Shown here in pieces: positions 1 to 7,503 of a DNA stretch of 64,000 bases; positions within the stretch are counted from its first letter, which is position 1, and each line of letters begins with the position of its first letter. The translations under genes were made by a program, and so were the position numbers. This stretch comes from Actinomadura atramentaria DSM 43919 (GTDB lineage: Bacteria; Actinomycetota; Actinomycetes; Streptosporangiales; Streptosporangiaceae), in assembly GCF_000381885.1 (NCBI RefSeq), contig NZ_KB907212.1, forward strand, positions 62,001-126,000, in the 5' to 3' direction. The notes beneath the pieces are model-generated. The model saw only the letters and a program-made list of their open reading frames with translations, did not search any database and had not been told where the DNA came from.

Positions 1-2198
1 TGGGCTACGCGGCGGACGGCGCCGACGCCGACGAGGTCTTGGACCGCGCGCAGGCCGAGGTCTTCGCCATCGCCGAGAAGCGCTCCGGCGAGGATTATCT
101 GCCGCTCAGCGAGATCATGCCCGACGCGCTGGACGAGATCGAGGCGATCGGCAGCCGGGGCGGGCAGATGACCGGCGTCCCCACCGGCTTCGCCGACCTC
201 GACTCGCTGACCAACGGGCTGCACTCCGGGCAGATGATCGTCGTCGCGGCGCGGCCCGCGATGGGCAAGGCCCTCGCGCTGGACACGCCGCTGCCGACGC
301 CCGGCGGCTGGACGACGATGGGCGCGGTCCGCGTCGGGGACCATCTGATCGGCGCGGACGGACGGCCGACGCGGGTCGTCGCGGCGACCGAGGTCATGGC
401 GGGGCGGCCGTGCTACGAGGTCGAGTTCTCCGACGGCGAGCGGATCATCGCGGACGCCGAGCACCAGTGGCGGACGGTCGCGTCCGCCCGCCCGGCCGCG
501 CCGTCGCGGAAAGCCGCGCGCGCGGGCGCGCCGGAACCACGCGGCGACCGCGCCCTCCGGCGGCCCGCACACACAGGCCGCACCGGAAACGCCCACGGCG
601 CCACGCACCACCGCCCGGCCGCGATGACGCCCCTGCGAACCATCGCGACGGACGCGCGGACCAGGCACGCGGAGGTCGACGCGCACTTCCGCGCTGAGTC
701 GGCGGCGCTCATGGGGGTCATCGCGGCGGACGCACAGGCCGAGCGCGCGGGCGCTGGCGCGCATGTCCGCGCGGAACTTGCGCGAACCATCGCGGCGGAC
801 GTGTGGGCCAGGCGCGTGGAGGTCGACGCGCATCTTCGGGCAAACGCGGTGACCACCGTGCAAGCCGTCGTGGCGAATCTGCAAGCCGGGCGTGCGGAGG
901 CCGACGCGCATACCCGCGCAAATGCGGTGACCACCGTGCAAGCCGTCGCGGCGGACGTGCGGGCCGGGCGCGTGGAAGTCGGCGCGCACGTCCGCGCGGA
1001 ATCCGCACGGGCCGGGCGCTTGGAGGTTGGCGGGCGCGTCGGCGTGGAGTCGGTGACCACCACGCGGGCCATCGCGGCGGATCTGCGGGCCGGGGTGCGG
1101 CACGCGGTCGTGGACGGGCGGGCGTTCGAGCTGCCGCGCGTCCCGCTGGGCGAGGACCCGTACGCGCTCGGGGTGCGGCTGGCCGCGCGGGCGGCCGGGC
1201 GGGTGCCGGTCGAGTGTCTGCGGGCCTCGCGGGAGCAGCGCGCGGCGCTGCTGCGCGGGCTGCTCGGCGGGGCGGACGTGTTCACCTGCGCGGATCGCGC
1301 GCTGGCGGAGGACGTCCGGGAGCTGGCGCTGGGTCTTGGTCGCCGCGTCGTCGTGGCCGCCGCGCCCGGCGGGTTCCGGGTGGCGGTCGCGGCGGGGCGC
1401 GGCGTGCGGACGATCACGGCGGTGCGGCCCGTCCCGAGCGTGCCGGTGCGCTGCGTCCAGGTCGACAACGCCGACCACATGTACCTTGCGGGCCGCTCCT
1501 GCGTCCCGACGCACAATTCCACGCTCGCGCTCGACTTCGCCCGCGCCGCGTCGATCAGGCACGGCCTGACCTCGGCGTTTTTCAGCCTGGAGATGGGCCG
1601 CAACGAGATCACGATGCGCCTGCTGTCCGCCGAGGCGCGGGTGGCGCTGCACGCGATGCGGTCCGGCACGATGCAGGACGAGGACTGGACGCGCCTCGCC
1701 CGCCGGATGAGCGAGGTCGCCGAGGCGCCGCTGTTCATCGACGACTCCCCGAACATGTCGATGATGGAGATCCGCGCGAAGTGCCGCCGCCTGAAGCAGC
1801 AGCACGACCTGCGCCTGGTGATCATCGACTATCTGCAGCTCATGTCGTCGGGCAAGCGGGTGGAGTCGCGGCAGGTCGAGGTATCGGAGTTCTCCCGGTC
1901 GCTGAAGCTGCTGGCGAAGGAGCTGGGCGTGCCGGTCATCGCGCTGTCGCAGCTCAACCGCGGCCCCGAGCAGCGGACGGACAAGAAGCCGATGGTGTCG
2001 GACCTGCGCGAGTCCGGGTCGATCGAGCAGGACGCGGACATGGTGATCCTGCTGCACCGCGAGGACGCCTACGAGAAGGAGTCGCCGCGCGCGGGCGAGG
2101 CGGACCTGATCGTCGCCAAGCACCGCAACGGCCCGACCGCGACGGTGACGGTGGCGTTCCAGGGCCACTACAGCCGTTTCGTGGACATGGCCCAGTAG
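1..2198 (+). CDS. dnaB: Replicative DNA helicase DnaB, intein-interrupted, 5' end outside the window
   Basis: DnaB is the hexameric helicase that opens the replication fork. The window enters the gene just before the RecA-like domain; the frame starts at base 3. Joining the sequence across the insert restores the P-loop ARPAMGK/STLAL, split between bases 269 and 1518. The C-terminal domain is complete, with the Walker B region DYLQLM (about 1828-1845), SQLNRGPEQR, and the end VDMAQ. Because the insert separates the P-loop lysine from the next serine, the helicase can only work after protein splicing. The stop TAG is at 2196-2198. Identity is secure; the start lies upstream of the window. Confidence 0.96.
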   Translation, partial: GYAADGADADEVLDRAQAEVFAIAEKRSGEDYLPLSEIMPDALDEIEAIGSRGGQMTGVPTGFADLDSLTNGLHSGQMIVVAARPAMGKALALDTPLPTPGGWTTMGAVRVGDHLIGADGRPTRVVAATEVMAGRPCYEVEFSDGERIIADAEHQWRTVASARPAAPSRKAARAGAPEPRGDRALRRPAHTGRTGNAHGATHHRPAAMTPLRTIATDARTRHAEVDAHFRAESAALMGVIAADAQAERAGAGAHVRAELARTIAADVWARRVEVDAHLRANAVTTVQAVVANLQAGRAEADAHTRANAVTTVQAVAADVRAGRVEVGAHVRAESARAGRLEVGGRVGVESVTTTRAIAADLRAGVRHAVVDGRAFELPRVPLGEDPYALGVRLAARAAGRVPVECLRASREQRAALLRGLLGGADVFTCADRALAEDVRELALGLGRRVVVAAAPGGFRVAVAAGRGVRTITAVRPVPSVPVRCVQVDNADHMYLAGRSCVPTHNSTLALDFARAASIRHGLTSAFFSLEMGRNEITMRLLSAEARVALHAMRSGTMQDEDWTRLARRMSEVAEAPLFIDDSPNMSMMEIRAKCRRLKQQHDLRLVIIDYLQLMSSGKRVESRQVEVSEFSRSLKLLAKELGVPVIALSQLNRGPEQRTDKKPMVSDLRESGSIEQDADMVILLHREDAYEKESPRAGEADLIVAKHRNGPTATVTVAFQGHYSRFVDMAQ
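270..1517 (+). other. Class 3-type intein in the DnaB P-loop, degenerate endonuclease
   Basis: The insert is 416 residues, from Ala1 (codon 270-272) to Asn416, with Ser as the +1 extein residue. Block A is ALALDTPLPTPGGW. Block B gives AEHQW with W67. Block F begins CVQVDNADHMYLAG with C395, and the end is CVPTHN with T414. The missing Cys1 plus W67/C395/T414 fits the WCT signature of class 3 inteins, which start splicing from the block F cysteine. Between blocks B and F there is no intact LAGLIDADG enzyme. DPYALGVRLA (about 1159-1188) and RASREQRAALLRGLL (about 1222-1266) look like its C and E blocks, but both acidic catalytic residues are gone. The class assignment is inferred from motif positions. 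Confidence 0.9.
640..1090 (+). repeat. In-frame tandem repeat array inside the DnaB intein
   Basis: About six degenerate units of 23-26 codons follow one another where the endonuclease would be expected. The clearest pair begins at 840 and 918, exactly 78 bp apart, and shares the peptide ANAVTTVQAV; another unit begins near 771. The shared pattern is roughly VDAHxRAxx(x)T...AxxxAxRxE. The frame stays open throughout. The peptide is Ala/Arg/Glu-rich and probably helical. No function can be read from it; it looks like replication-slippage expansion in a region released from selection. Confidence 0.85.
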
Positions 2199-2272
2199 CC
2201 CGTCCGCGGCCGTCCGGAGCATCGCGCCGCGTGGGGCACGATGGGGATGATCAACGGACGAAGGGGGCGGAC

Positions 2273-2752
2273 ATGATCGAGGAGTCCGAGCTGCGGCATC
2301 TGCGGCGCTGCGTGGAACTGGCGGCGGAGGCGCTGGCGGCGGGCGACGAGCCGTTCGGCTCGGTGCTGGTCGACGCCGACGGGTCCGTCCGCGCGGAGGA
2401 CCGCAACCGCATCGCCGACGGCGACCGCACCCGCCACCCGGAGTTCGCGCTGGCGCGCTGGGCGGCGGAGAACATGACGCCCGCCGAGCGGGCCGCCGCG
2501 ACGGTCTACACGTCGGGCGAGCACTGCCCGATGTGCGCGGCGGCGCACGCGTGGGTGGGGTTGCGGCGGATCGTGTACGTCAGCTCGTCGGCGCAGCTCA
2601 CGGCGTGGCTCGCCGAACTCGGCGCGGCCGCGCCGCCCGTCCGCCCGCTCCCCGTCAACGACGTCGCCCCCGGCATCGTCGTGGAGGGACCGGTGCCGGG
2701 CCTGGACGAGGAGGTCCACGCCCTGCACCGCCGCTTCCACAGCGTGGTCTAG
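2273..2752 (+). CDS. Cytidine/deoxycytidylate deaminase-family nucleoside deaminase
   Basis: This 159-residue protein has the zinc site of the CDA superfamily: HPE around residue 45 in place of the usual H[AC]E, and the CPMC pair in SGEHCPMCAAA around residue 85. The family removes the amino group of free bases or nucleosides such as guanine or cytosine; the substrate here cannot be told. The N-terminal DEPFGSVLVDADG matches the standard first strand. ATG 2273 was chosen because it lies 74 bp after dnaB behind a purine-rich stretch (aagggggcgg) and gives a full-length N terminus. It stands alone on this strand, facing the MarR gene. Confidence 0.85.
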   Translation: MIEESELRHLRRCVELAAEALAAGDEPFGSVLVDADGSVRAEDRNRIADGDRTRHPEFALARWAAENMTPAERAAATVYTSGEHCPMCAAAHAWVGLRRIVYVSSSAQLTAWLAELGAAAPPVRPLPVNDVAPGIVVEGPVPGLDEEVHALHRRFHSVV

Positions 2753-2830
2753 CGCCGGACTTTGGCGAGGGCGACATCGCTTCGCCAGTTGACGCACTCG
2801 CGCTGTGGCTGGGGCACTTTGCGACGGACC

Positions 2831-3307
2831 CTAGGAAACGCAGGGTTCCTCGGGGTCGATGATGCGGGCCAGGAGGGCGAGGAGTTGGGCGCGTTCGGCG
2901 GGGTCGAGGGCGGCGACCAGGCGTTCGTTCGCCTCGCGGCCGAGCCGTTCGGTCGTGCGGAGCCGCCGCTCGCCCTCCGGGGACAGCGCGATGGAGTTCT
3001 TGCGGCGGTCGCGGGGGTCGGGTTCGCGGGTGACGAGTCCAGCCCGCTGGAGGTCGTTGACGGCGGCGACCATGTCCTTCGGGTCGATGCCGAGGCTGCG
3101 GCCGAGGTCGGCCTGGGAGACGGGCGCGCGTTCGGCGACGGCGGCGAGGACGGCGTGGTGCGTCATCCGCAGGTCCGCCTCGGCGAGCGCGGCGGCGACG
3201 AGGCGGTGGCCGCGCGCGGCGGCGCGGCCGAGCAGCCAGCTCGGCAGGACGCGGATGGACTCGGGCGCGGTGGGAGCGTCGGGCATGGGACGAGGATAGC
3301 GATTCAT
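2831..3307 (-). CDS. MarR-family transcriptional regulator
   Basis: A winged-helix dimer of the MarR family, 158 residues. The HTH lies in VSQADLGRSLGIDPKDMVAAVNDLQRAGLV and the wing holds the canonical REPDPRDRRKNSIALSPEG motif. MarR proteins usually repress their own promoter and a divergent gene until a small phenolic or oxidative signal binds. Start 3307 has GGGGGA six bases upstream; ATG 3286 is a possible shorter start. The start overlaps one arm of the palindrome at 3305-3342, which supports autoregulation. Its usual partner, a quinone oxidoreductase gene, survives only as a fragment at 3357. Confidence 0.9.
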   Translation of the reverse strand: MNRYPRPMPDAPTAPESIRVLPSWLLGRAAARGHRLVAAALAEADLRMTHHAVLAAVAERAPVSQADLGRSLGIDPKDMVAAVNDLQRAGLVTREPDPRDRRKNSIALSPEGERRLRTTERLGREANERLVAALDPAERAQLLALLARIIDPEEPCVS

Positions 3308-3342
3308 TGGGTTCCCCCATGATATTGTTGGGCAACCCAATG
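3305..3342. promoter_or_regulatory. Palindromic operator between the MarR gene and the broken oxidoreductase gene
   Basis: A perfect inverted repeat with nine-base arms, CATTGGGTT (3305-3313) and AACCCAATG (3334-3342), separated by 20 bases. A smaller nested dyad TTGGG/CCCAA lies in the right half. It overlaps the MarR start codon and sits just before the divergent ribosome binding site GGAGG (3347-3351), as expected for a MarR operator that controls both directions. Confidence 0.75.
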
Positions 3343-3356
3343 AACTCGGAGGTTCC

Positions 3357-3500
3357 ATGCGACGCATCCGCCACCACGAGCACGGCGGCCCCGGAGGCCT
3401 GCGCGTCGAGGAGGCGGACGTCCCCCGGCCCGGCCCCGGCGAGCTGCTGGTCCGTGCGGAGGCGCTGGGGTCACGCTGCCCGCCGTCCGCAAGGTGCGCG
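3357..3500 (+). pseudogene. 5' fragment of a zinc-type alcohol dehydrogenase/quinone oxidoreductase
   Basis: A good ribosome binding site (GGAGG) and ATG start an N-terminal sequence typical of MDR-family NADPH:quinone reductases: HGGP..LRVEEADVPRPGPGELLVRAEALG. At about 3467 the frame is lost: the expected continuation VTLPAVRKVR is present in the neighbouring frame, so one base was gained or lost. Similarity ends soon after, about 60 bp before the LysR start. The catalytic and NADPH-binding parts are absent, so the gene is dead although its promoter/operator looks intact. A deletion ending just before the LysR gene is the simplest explanation. Confidence 0.7.
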
Positions 3501-3555
3501 ACACCGCGCCGAGGCGCGGGGCCCTCGAAAAGGCGGCGGTGGTTGGATCGTCGGC

Positions 3556-4455
3556 ATGGAACTGCGCCGCCTCAGGTACTTCGTGACGGTCGTGGAGGAA
3601 GGGGGTTTCACGCGCGCGGCCGAGCGGCTGCACGTCGCGCAGCCGGGCATCAGCGCGCAGATCCGGTTGCTCGAACGCGAACTCGGACAGCCCCTGCTCG
3701 ACCGGACCGGGCGGACGGTCCGGCCCACGGCGGCGGGCGAGGCGGTGCTGCCCTACGCGCGCGCCGCGCTGGCGGCGGTCGCGGGGGCGAAGGAGGCGGT
3801 GGACGAGCTGACGGGGCTCGTCCGGGGGCGCGTCTCCATCGGGATGGTCACCTCCGTGCCGGGCGACGCGCTGCCCGATCTGCTCGCGGGGTTCCACCGC
3901 GCGCACCCGAACGTCGAGATCACGCTGGCGGAGGGCGACTCCGCCGGGCTGCTGCGGGACCTGCTCGGCGGCGTGCTCGACCTGGTGCTCGTCGGGCTCG
4001 CGGGGGAGCCGCCGCCGGGCGTCGGCGTCCGGGTGATCGCGGACGAGGACCTCGTCGCGGTCGTCGCGCCCGACGACCCGCTGGCCGGGGCCGGGAGCGT
4101 GCCGCTGGCGGCGCTGCGCGACCGCGACGTCGCGGCGCTGCCGCGCGGCACGAGCCTGCGCGACATCGTGGAGCGCGGCTTCGCGGCGGCCGGGATCGCG
4201 CCGCGCGTCGCGTTCGAGGCCGCCGATCCCTATGTGCTCGCGCGCATCGCGTCGCGGGGCCTCGGCGTCGCGCTCGTCCCGCGCTCGCTCGCGGAGGCGC
4301 ACCCGGACGCGTGGGCGTCGGTCGCGCTCGACGGCGGGGCGTTGCGCGGCCGCCTCGTCCTGGCCTGGCGCGAGACCGGCCCGCTGAGCCCGGCCGCCCG
4401 AGCTTTGACGGCACACGCCCGTGCGGTCTTCGACGCGCCGTCCACGACCCCGTGA
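3556..4455 (+). CDS. LysR-family transcriptional regulator
   Basis: A 299-residue LysR-type regulator. The N-terminal winged HTH (MELRRLRYFVTVVEEGGF, AAERLHVAQPGISAQIRLLE) is standard, followed by the effector-binding domain from about residue 90 (GRVSIGMVTSVPGDALPDLL). The length is normal for the family. These proteins form tetramers that activate a neighbouring, often divergent gene with a small co-inducer. No intact target gene adjoins: upstream lies the oxidoreductase fragment and downstream a 350-bp gap. The inducer cannot be predicted. Confidence 0.92.
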   Translation: MELRRLRYFVTVVEEGGFTRAAERLHVAQPGISAQIRLLERELGQPLLDRTGRTVRPTAAGEAVLPYARAALAAVAGAKEAVDELTGLVRGRVSIGMVTSVPGDALPDLLAGFHRAHPNVEITLAEGDSAGLLRDLLGGVLDLVLVGLAGEPPPGVGVRVIADEDLVAVVAPDDPLAGAGSVPLAALRDRDVAALPRGTSLRDIVERGFAAAGIAPRVAFEAADPYVLARIASRGLGVALVPRSLAEAHPDAWASVALDGGALRGRLVLAWRETGPLSPAARALTAHARAVFDAPSTTP

Positions 4456-4805
4456 CCTGCGGGCGGGTTCTGGTGCGACCGCGCTGTTTCGACCCTTGCG
4501 GACGGAGTTTGCCGCACGACCATGCCCCCGGGTCCGGTGGCCTGCGTGCGGGTCAGTCGGCGGGCTCCAGGACGAAGACGGGGATCACGCACGACCGCAC
4601 CGTCCGATTCGCCGCGCACGTTCCATTGGCCGCCGTGACACGGACGCGTGTGCGCGTCCGCGTGAGTCATGGGCACCGCATCGAGCACGCGCCCGGTCCG
4701 CATTCGGCATGCTCGGCGAGAATGCCACGGCTTCGCACGCACTCATGTTCGCCGGAACCAATGACCCGCTCACACCACCCCCCGGACCCGGCCGGAAAGG
4801 CGGCC
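4456..4805. other. Intergenic gap without a recognisable gene
   Basis: This 350-bp space lies between two converging genes. Several reading frames are open by chance because of GC content, but none has a plausible start plus family resemblance. On the minus strand the short tail VIPVFVLEPAD before a stop near 4553 resembles the end of some oxidoreductases, but it lacks a body. No strong terminator hairpin is evident. Confidence 0.5.
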
Positions 4806-5264
4806 TCAATTACCGTTGGGGCATTTTGGGGGTTCGGGGAGGGCGGGCATGGTGGTGGATAGATACCGAAGGATGGCGGATTGATTCTTAAGACGGTTCG
4901 AGAGGGTGATTTCTACGGCGGGGGTGCGGGCGTAGGAGAGCAGCGTTCTGTCGCCGTGTTCGGATTTATGTTCGTTCACGATCCAGGCCACGCCGTTCAT
5001 CGTCGAGCAAGGGGCCGATGGCGGGACGTTCGAGATGTCGCCGCAGCGCAGGATTACGTCGCCGTCGCCCCAGACCGCAGTTCCTTCGGGGCCGGAGGTT
5101 TTGCGGGTGCGGCCCGCCAGTTTTGTCGGGGTCTTGGTTATCAGCGTTGTGCAGGCTGGGGTTTCGCCGCCGGGGGCCGCTGAGACGTTGTAGGAGTGGG
5201 ATGTGGTTCCGCAGGCCGTCAGGCAGACGGCCAGTAGGGCTGTTCGGGCAGGGGCCAGCTTCAT
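4806..5264 (-). CDS. DUF3515-family lipoprotein
   Basis: A 152-residue exported protein. The N terminus is a lipoprotein signal (MKLAPARTALLAVCLTAC) with the lipobox LTAC giving the lipidated cysteine at residue 18. The body carries the DUF3515 hallmarks: AVWGDGDVILRCG around residue 65 and NGVAWIV around residue 90. The family is widespread in actinobacteria and its function is unknown. It is probably anchored on the outer face of the membrane. It follows the DUF2975/XRE operon on the same strand after 25 bp, so it may be its third gene. Confidence 0.85.
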   Translation of the reverse strand: MKLAPARTALLAVCLTACGTTSHSYNVSAAPGGETPACTTLITKTPTKLAGRTRKTSGPEGTAVWGDGDVILRCGDISNVPPSAPCSTMNGVAWIVNEHKSEHGDRTLLSYARTPAVEITLSNRLKNQSAILRYLSTTMPALPEPPKCPNGN

Positions 5265-5289
5265 GGGGCGTCCTTGGGTGGTCTGCGGG

Positions 5290-5514
5290 TCAGTCTGTTC
5301 GGATGCTGAGTAGGTCGCCGGGCTGGCAGTTCAGTTCTCGGCAGATCGCCGTCAGGGTGGAGAAGCGGATCGCCTTCGCACGGTCGTTCTTCAGGACCGA
5401 CAGATTCACGACCGTCACGCCCACTCTGGATGCGAGTTCCGCGAGGGTCATGCCTCGTTCGGCCAGTAGGCGGTCCAGATGCACTCGTACTCGGTGTTCT
5501 TCTTCCGGTGGCAT
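5290..5514 (-). CDS. XRE-family small DNA-binding protein
   Basis: A 74-residue Cro/C1-type helix-turn-helix protein. The helices are visible in GMTLAELASRVGVTVVNLSVLKNDRAKAIRFSTL, with the conserved end CRELNCQPGDLLS typical of the YozG-like group. Its ATG follows the DUF2975 stop codon directly (TAG then ATG at 5514), so the two are translationally coupled. This pairing of a membrane protein with a tiny regulator is common in Gram-positive bacteria. It probably controls its own promoter through the palindrome at 6159-6203. Confidence 0.9.
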   Translation of the reverse strand: MPPEEEHRVRVHLDRLLAERGMTLAELASRVGVTVVNLSVLKNDRAKAIRFSTLTAICRELNCQPGDLLSIRTD

Positions 5515-6135
5515 CTAGATCAGCCCTTCGGTGTCGGCGCGTAGTTTCGTTCCGCGTCGGAAGACTTCGGCCAACGCCAGAATGAGGAAGGCGAGTAGGA
5601 CGTATCCGCCGGTGAAGGTCACCGAGAACGGGATTTCGTCTGCCAGGGACGTGCCTCGGACGAGCACTTGCGTCGTCAGTGCCGGGAGCGTCGGGGCGAG
5701 GACGGCCTGGGCCAGTGCGGTGACGCCGATGATGCTCAGGCGGCGGGCGTTTTCCGGGACGAAGACATCGCCGGTTCGCAGCGTCGCGGCCATCTTGAAC
5801 AGCAGGAACAGCACCAGGAGTAGGAACAGGCCGCCGACGAGTTCCGGTAGGGCGAGTAGCAGGCGCTGAGACAGGTCGGGGTTCGTGAACGCCAGGTCCG
5901 CGTGGTGCGTGCCCGTGAGGGTCATGCCGTGGTCCGTCGCTTCCTGAACGGCGGCGGACGGCGGGCGGGTCGTGGTGTCGAGGGTCACTTCGCGGGTGTC
6001 GATCGGGCCGACCGCGCCGACCACGCCGAGCGCCGGGATCAGCACGCCGAAGACGCCGACGAGCACGGCGGCCAGGGCCAGGAGCGCCTCCAGCAGCCGG
6101 TTGTCGCCCCGGCTCCACCCGAGCTTCGCGGTCAT
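5515..6135 (-). CDS. DUF2975 membrane protein
   Basis: A 206-residue membrane protein of the DUF2975 family. Hydrophobic spans are visible near residues 15-40, 93-113, 130-155 and 170-195, with a polar loop (about 45-90) between the first two. The function is unknown; members almost always sit upstream of a small XRE regulator, as here. The start ATG at 6135 has a strong ribosome binding site (GAGGGGGA) and lies 23 bp from the palindrome that probably controls the operon. Confidence 0.85.
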   Translation of the reverse strand: MTAKLGWSRGDNRLLEALLALAAVLVGVFGVLIPALGVVGAVGPIDTREVTLDTTTRPPSAAVQEATDHGMTLTGTHHADLAFTNPDLSQRLLLALPELVGGLFLLLVLFLLFKMAATLRTGDVFVPENARRLSIIGVTALAQAVLAPTLPALTTQVLVRGTSLADEIPFSVTFTGGYVLLAFLILALAEVFRRGTKLRADTEGLI

Positions 6136-6158
6136 GAGTCCCCCTCAACGCGCACGAA

Positions 6159-6203
6159 CCGTGCATATCGCTTTTCGATAGTATCGATAAGCGATATGCA
6201 CGG
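6159..6203. promoter_or_regulatory. 45-bp near-perfect palindrome upstream of the DUF2975/XRE operon
   Basis: The outer arms CCGTGCATATCGCTT (6159-6173) and AAGCGATATGCACGG (6189-6203) are perfect 15-base complements. The centre holds a second perfect dyad, TCGATA-G-TATCGA (6175-6187). Only one base pair outside the central base is mismatched. The motif TATCG/CGATA occurs four times, so the element could bind two dimers. It lies 23 bp before the DUF2975 start, where a repressor would block transcription. Confidence 0.8.
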
Positions 6204-6218
6204 TGTCAACCGCGAACG

Positions 6219-6485
6219 TCAGGTGAGCATCTCCTCCGGCACGGCGGCCAGCGCCTCCTGGATCGCGGCGACGAGGCGGCGCGCCGACTCGGCCGTCAGC
6301 TCCACCGCGACGCGGGCCGCCGGGTCGCGGGACGGGTCGGTGAAGTCGATGTTCAGCGTGTGCTCGGCCATCGCGTGGACGGGATGGTCGAAGTAGACCG
6401 TCGCGTCGGACACGTGCATCCAGGAGCCGCCCGGCCCCTTGGCGCTGCCGTCGATCTCGGCCTTCACCGTCAGATACGTACACAT
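6219..6485 (-). CDS. DUF6295-family small protein
   Basis: An 88-residue protein starting MCTYLTVKAEIDGSAKG with the core VYFDHPVHAMAEHTLNIDF, which I recognise as the actinobacterial DUF6295 family of unknown function. It is cytosolic, with no signal or membrane segment. Its start lies one base from the stop of the dienelactone hydrolase gene upstream, so the two form an operon; this gene pair recurs in actinobacteria. A role linked to the hydrolase substrate is inferred only from position. Confidence 0.75.
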   Translation of the reverse strand: MCTYLTVKAEIDGSAKGPGGSWMHVSDATVYFDHPVHAMAEHTLNIDFTDPSRDPAARVAVELTAESARRLVAAIQEALAAVPEEMLT

Positions 6486-6486
6486 G

Positions 6487-7230
6487 TCAGGCCCCCAGGT
6501 GCTTCGCGAAGAAGGCGGCGATCCGCTCCCAGCCGTCGTTCGCGGCGGCCACGTTGTACGACGGACGGTCCACCGCGAAGAACGCGTGCCCCGCGCCCTC
6601 GTAGGAGTGGAACTCGAACTCCTTGCCGTGGTCGCTGAGGATCTGGTCCAGCTCCGCGACCTCGCTCGGACTCGGGAACCTGTCCGCCTCGCCGAACAGG
6701 CCGAGCAGCGGCGCGCGCAGTCCGGGCAGTTTGTCGACGAGGTTCGTCATCTTGAGAGGGAACTCGTCCGGCGGCGTGCCGGTGACGAACGCGCCGTAGC
6801 AGTCCACGGCCGCGTCCAGGTCCAGCTCGCACGCGGCCAGCACCGACTGGCGGCCGCCGGAGCAGTGGCCGATCACGCCGGCCCGTCCGTTGGACGTCGG
6901 CAGCGCGCGCAGGTACGCGGCCGCTCCGGCCACGTCGCCGACCAGGCGCGCGTCCGGGATGCCGCCGTTCGCGCGGGCGACCGCCGCCGCGTCGTCCGGG
7001 GCCGCGCCGGGGGCCTCGCGCGAGTACAGGTTCGGGCAGATCGCGTCGTAACCCAGCTCCGCGAACCGGCGGACCATCTCCTTCGTCGCCCGGTCGTAGC
7101 CGGGCAGATGGTGGATGACGACGACGCCGCCGCGCCGTCCGTCCTCCTGCGGGCGGGCGAGGTACGCCTCGATCTCGTCGCCGCCGTCTCCGGTGATGCG
7201 GACCGTCGTCGCGCACAGGGAATCGCTCAT
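6487..7230 (-). CDS. Dienelactone hydrolase-family alpha/beta hydrolase
   Basis: A 247-residue alpha/beta hydrolase of the DLH family, which cleaves lactones or related esters. The nucleophile elbow is GHCSGG with cysteine, as in true dienelactone hydrolases. The acid is probably the Asp in FGEADRF and the base the His in GAGHAFF near residue 215. The N-terminal YLARPQEDGRRGGVVVIHHLPGYD is typical. Cytosolic. It heads a two-gene operon with the DUF6295 protein. The physiological substrate is unknown. Confidence 0.9.
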   Translation of the reverse strand: MSDSLCATTVRITGDGGDEIEAYLARPQEDGRRGGVVVIHHLPGYDRATKEMVRRFAELGYDAICPNLYSREAPGAAPDDAAAVARANGGIPDARLVGDVAGAAAYLRALPTSNGRAGVIGHCSGGRQSVLAACELDLDAAVDCYGAFVTGTPPDEFPLKMTNLVDKLPGLRAPLLGLFGEADRFPSPSEVAELDQILSDHGKEFEFHSYEGAGHAFFAVDRPSYNVAAANDGWERIAAFFAKHLGA

Positions 7231-7503
7231 GCAGCAGGTCTATCACCGCGGGTCGGCGCGCGGCGGCCGCGGAACCCGGCGGTCGCGCGCCCCCGAGCTC
7301 CGCGACCGCCGGGCCGCACCGCCGCGGCGCACACGGACACGCCGTTCCCCTCGGTGACGGCGTGGTGCGGCGGTGGCCGGCGCGCCGCGTCCGGGACGTC
7401 CGCTCCTCGGAGAACGTCCCGGACACGGCGCTCCGGAGTCGCCCCCGACCGTGGGCTCCCCGCGCCAGGAACCGGTCGGCGGCGACGTCTCAGGGCGGGA
7501 CGG

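Noticed and set aside
4540-4640. Possible gene end on the minus strand (tail VIPVFVLEPAD then stop)
   Set aside because: A stop in the same frame lies about 35 codons upstream and no start or conserved body was found, so similarity to an oxidoreductase tail is too short to support a call.
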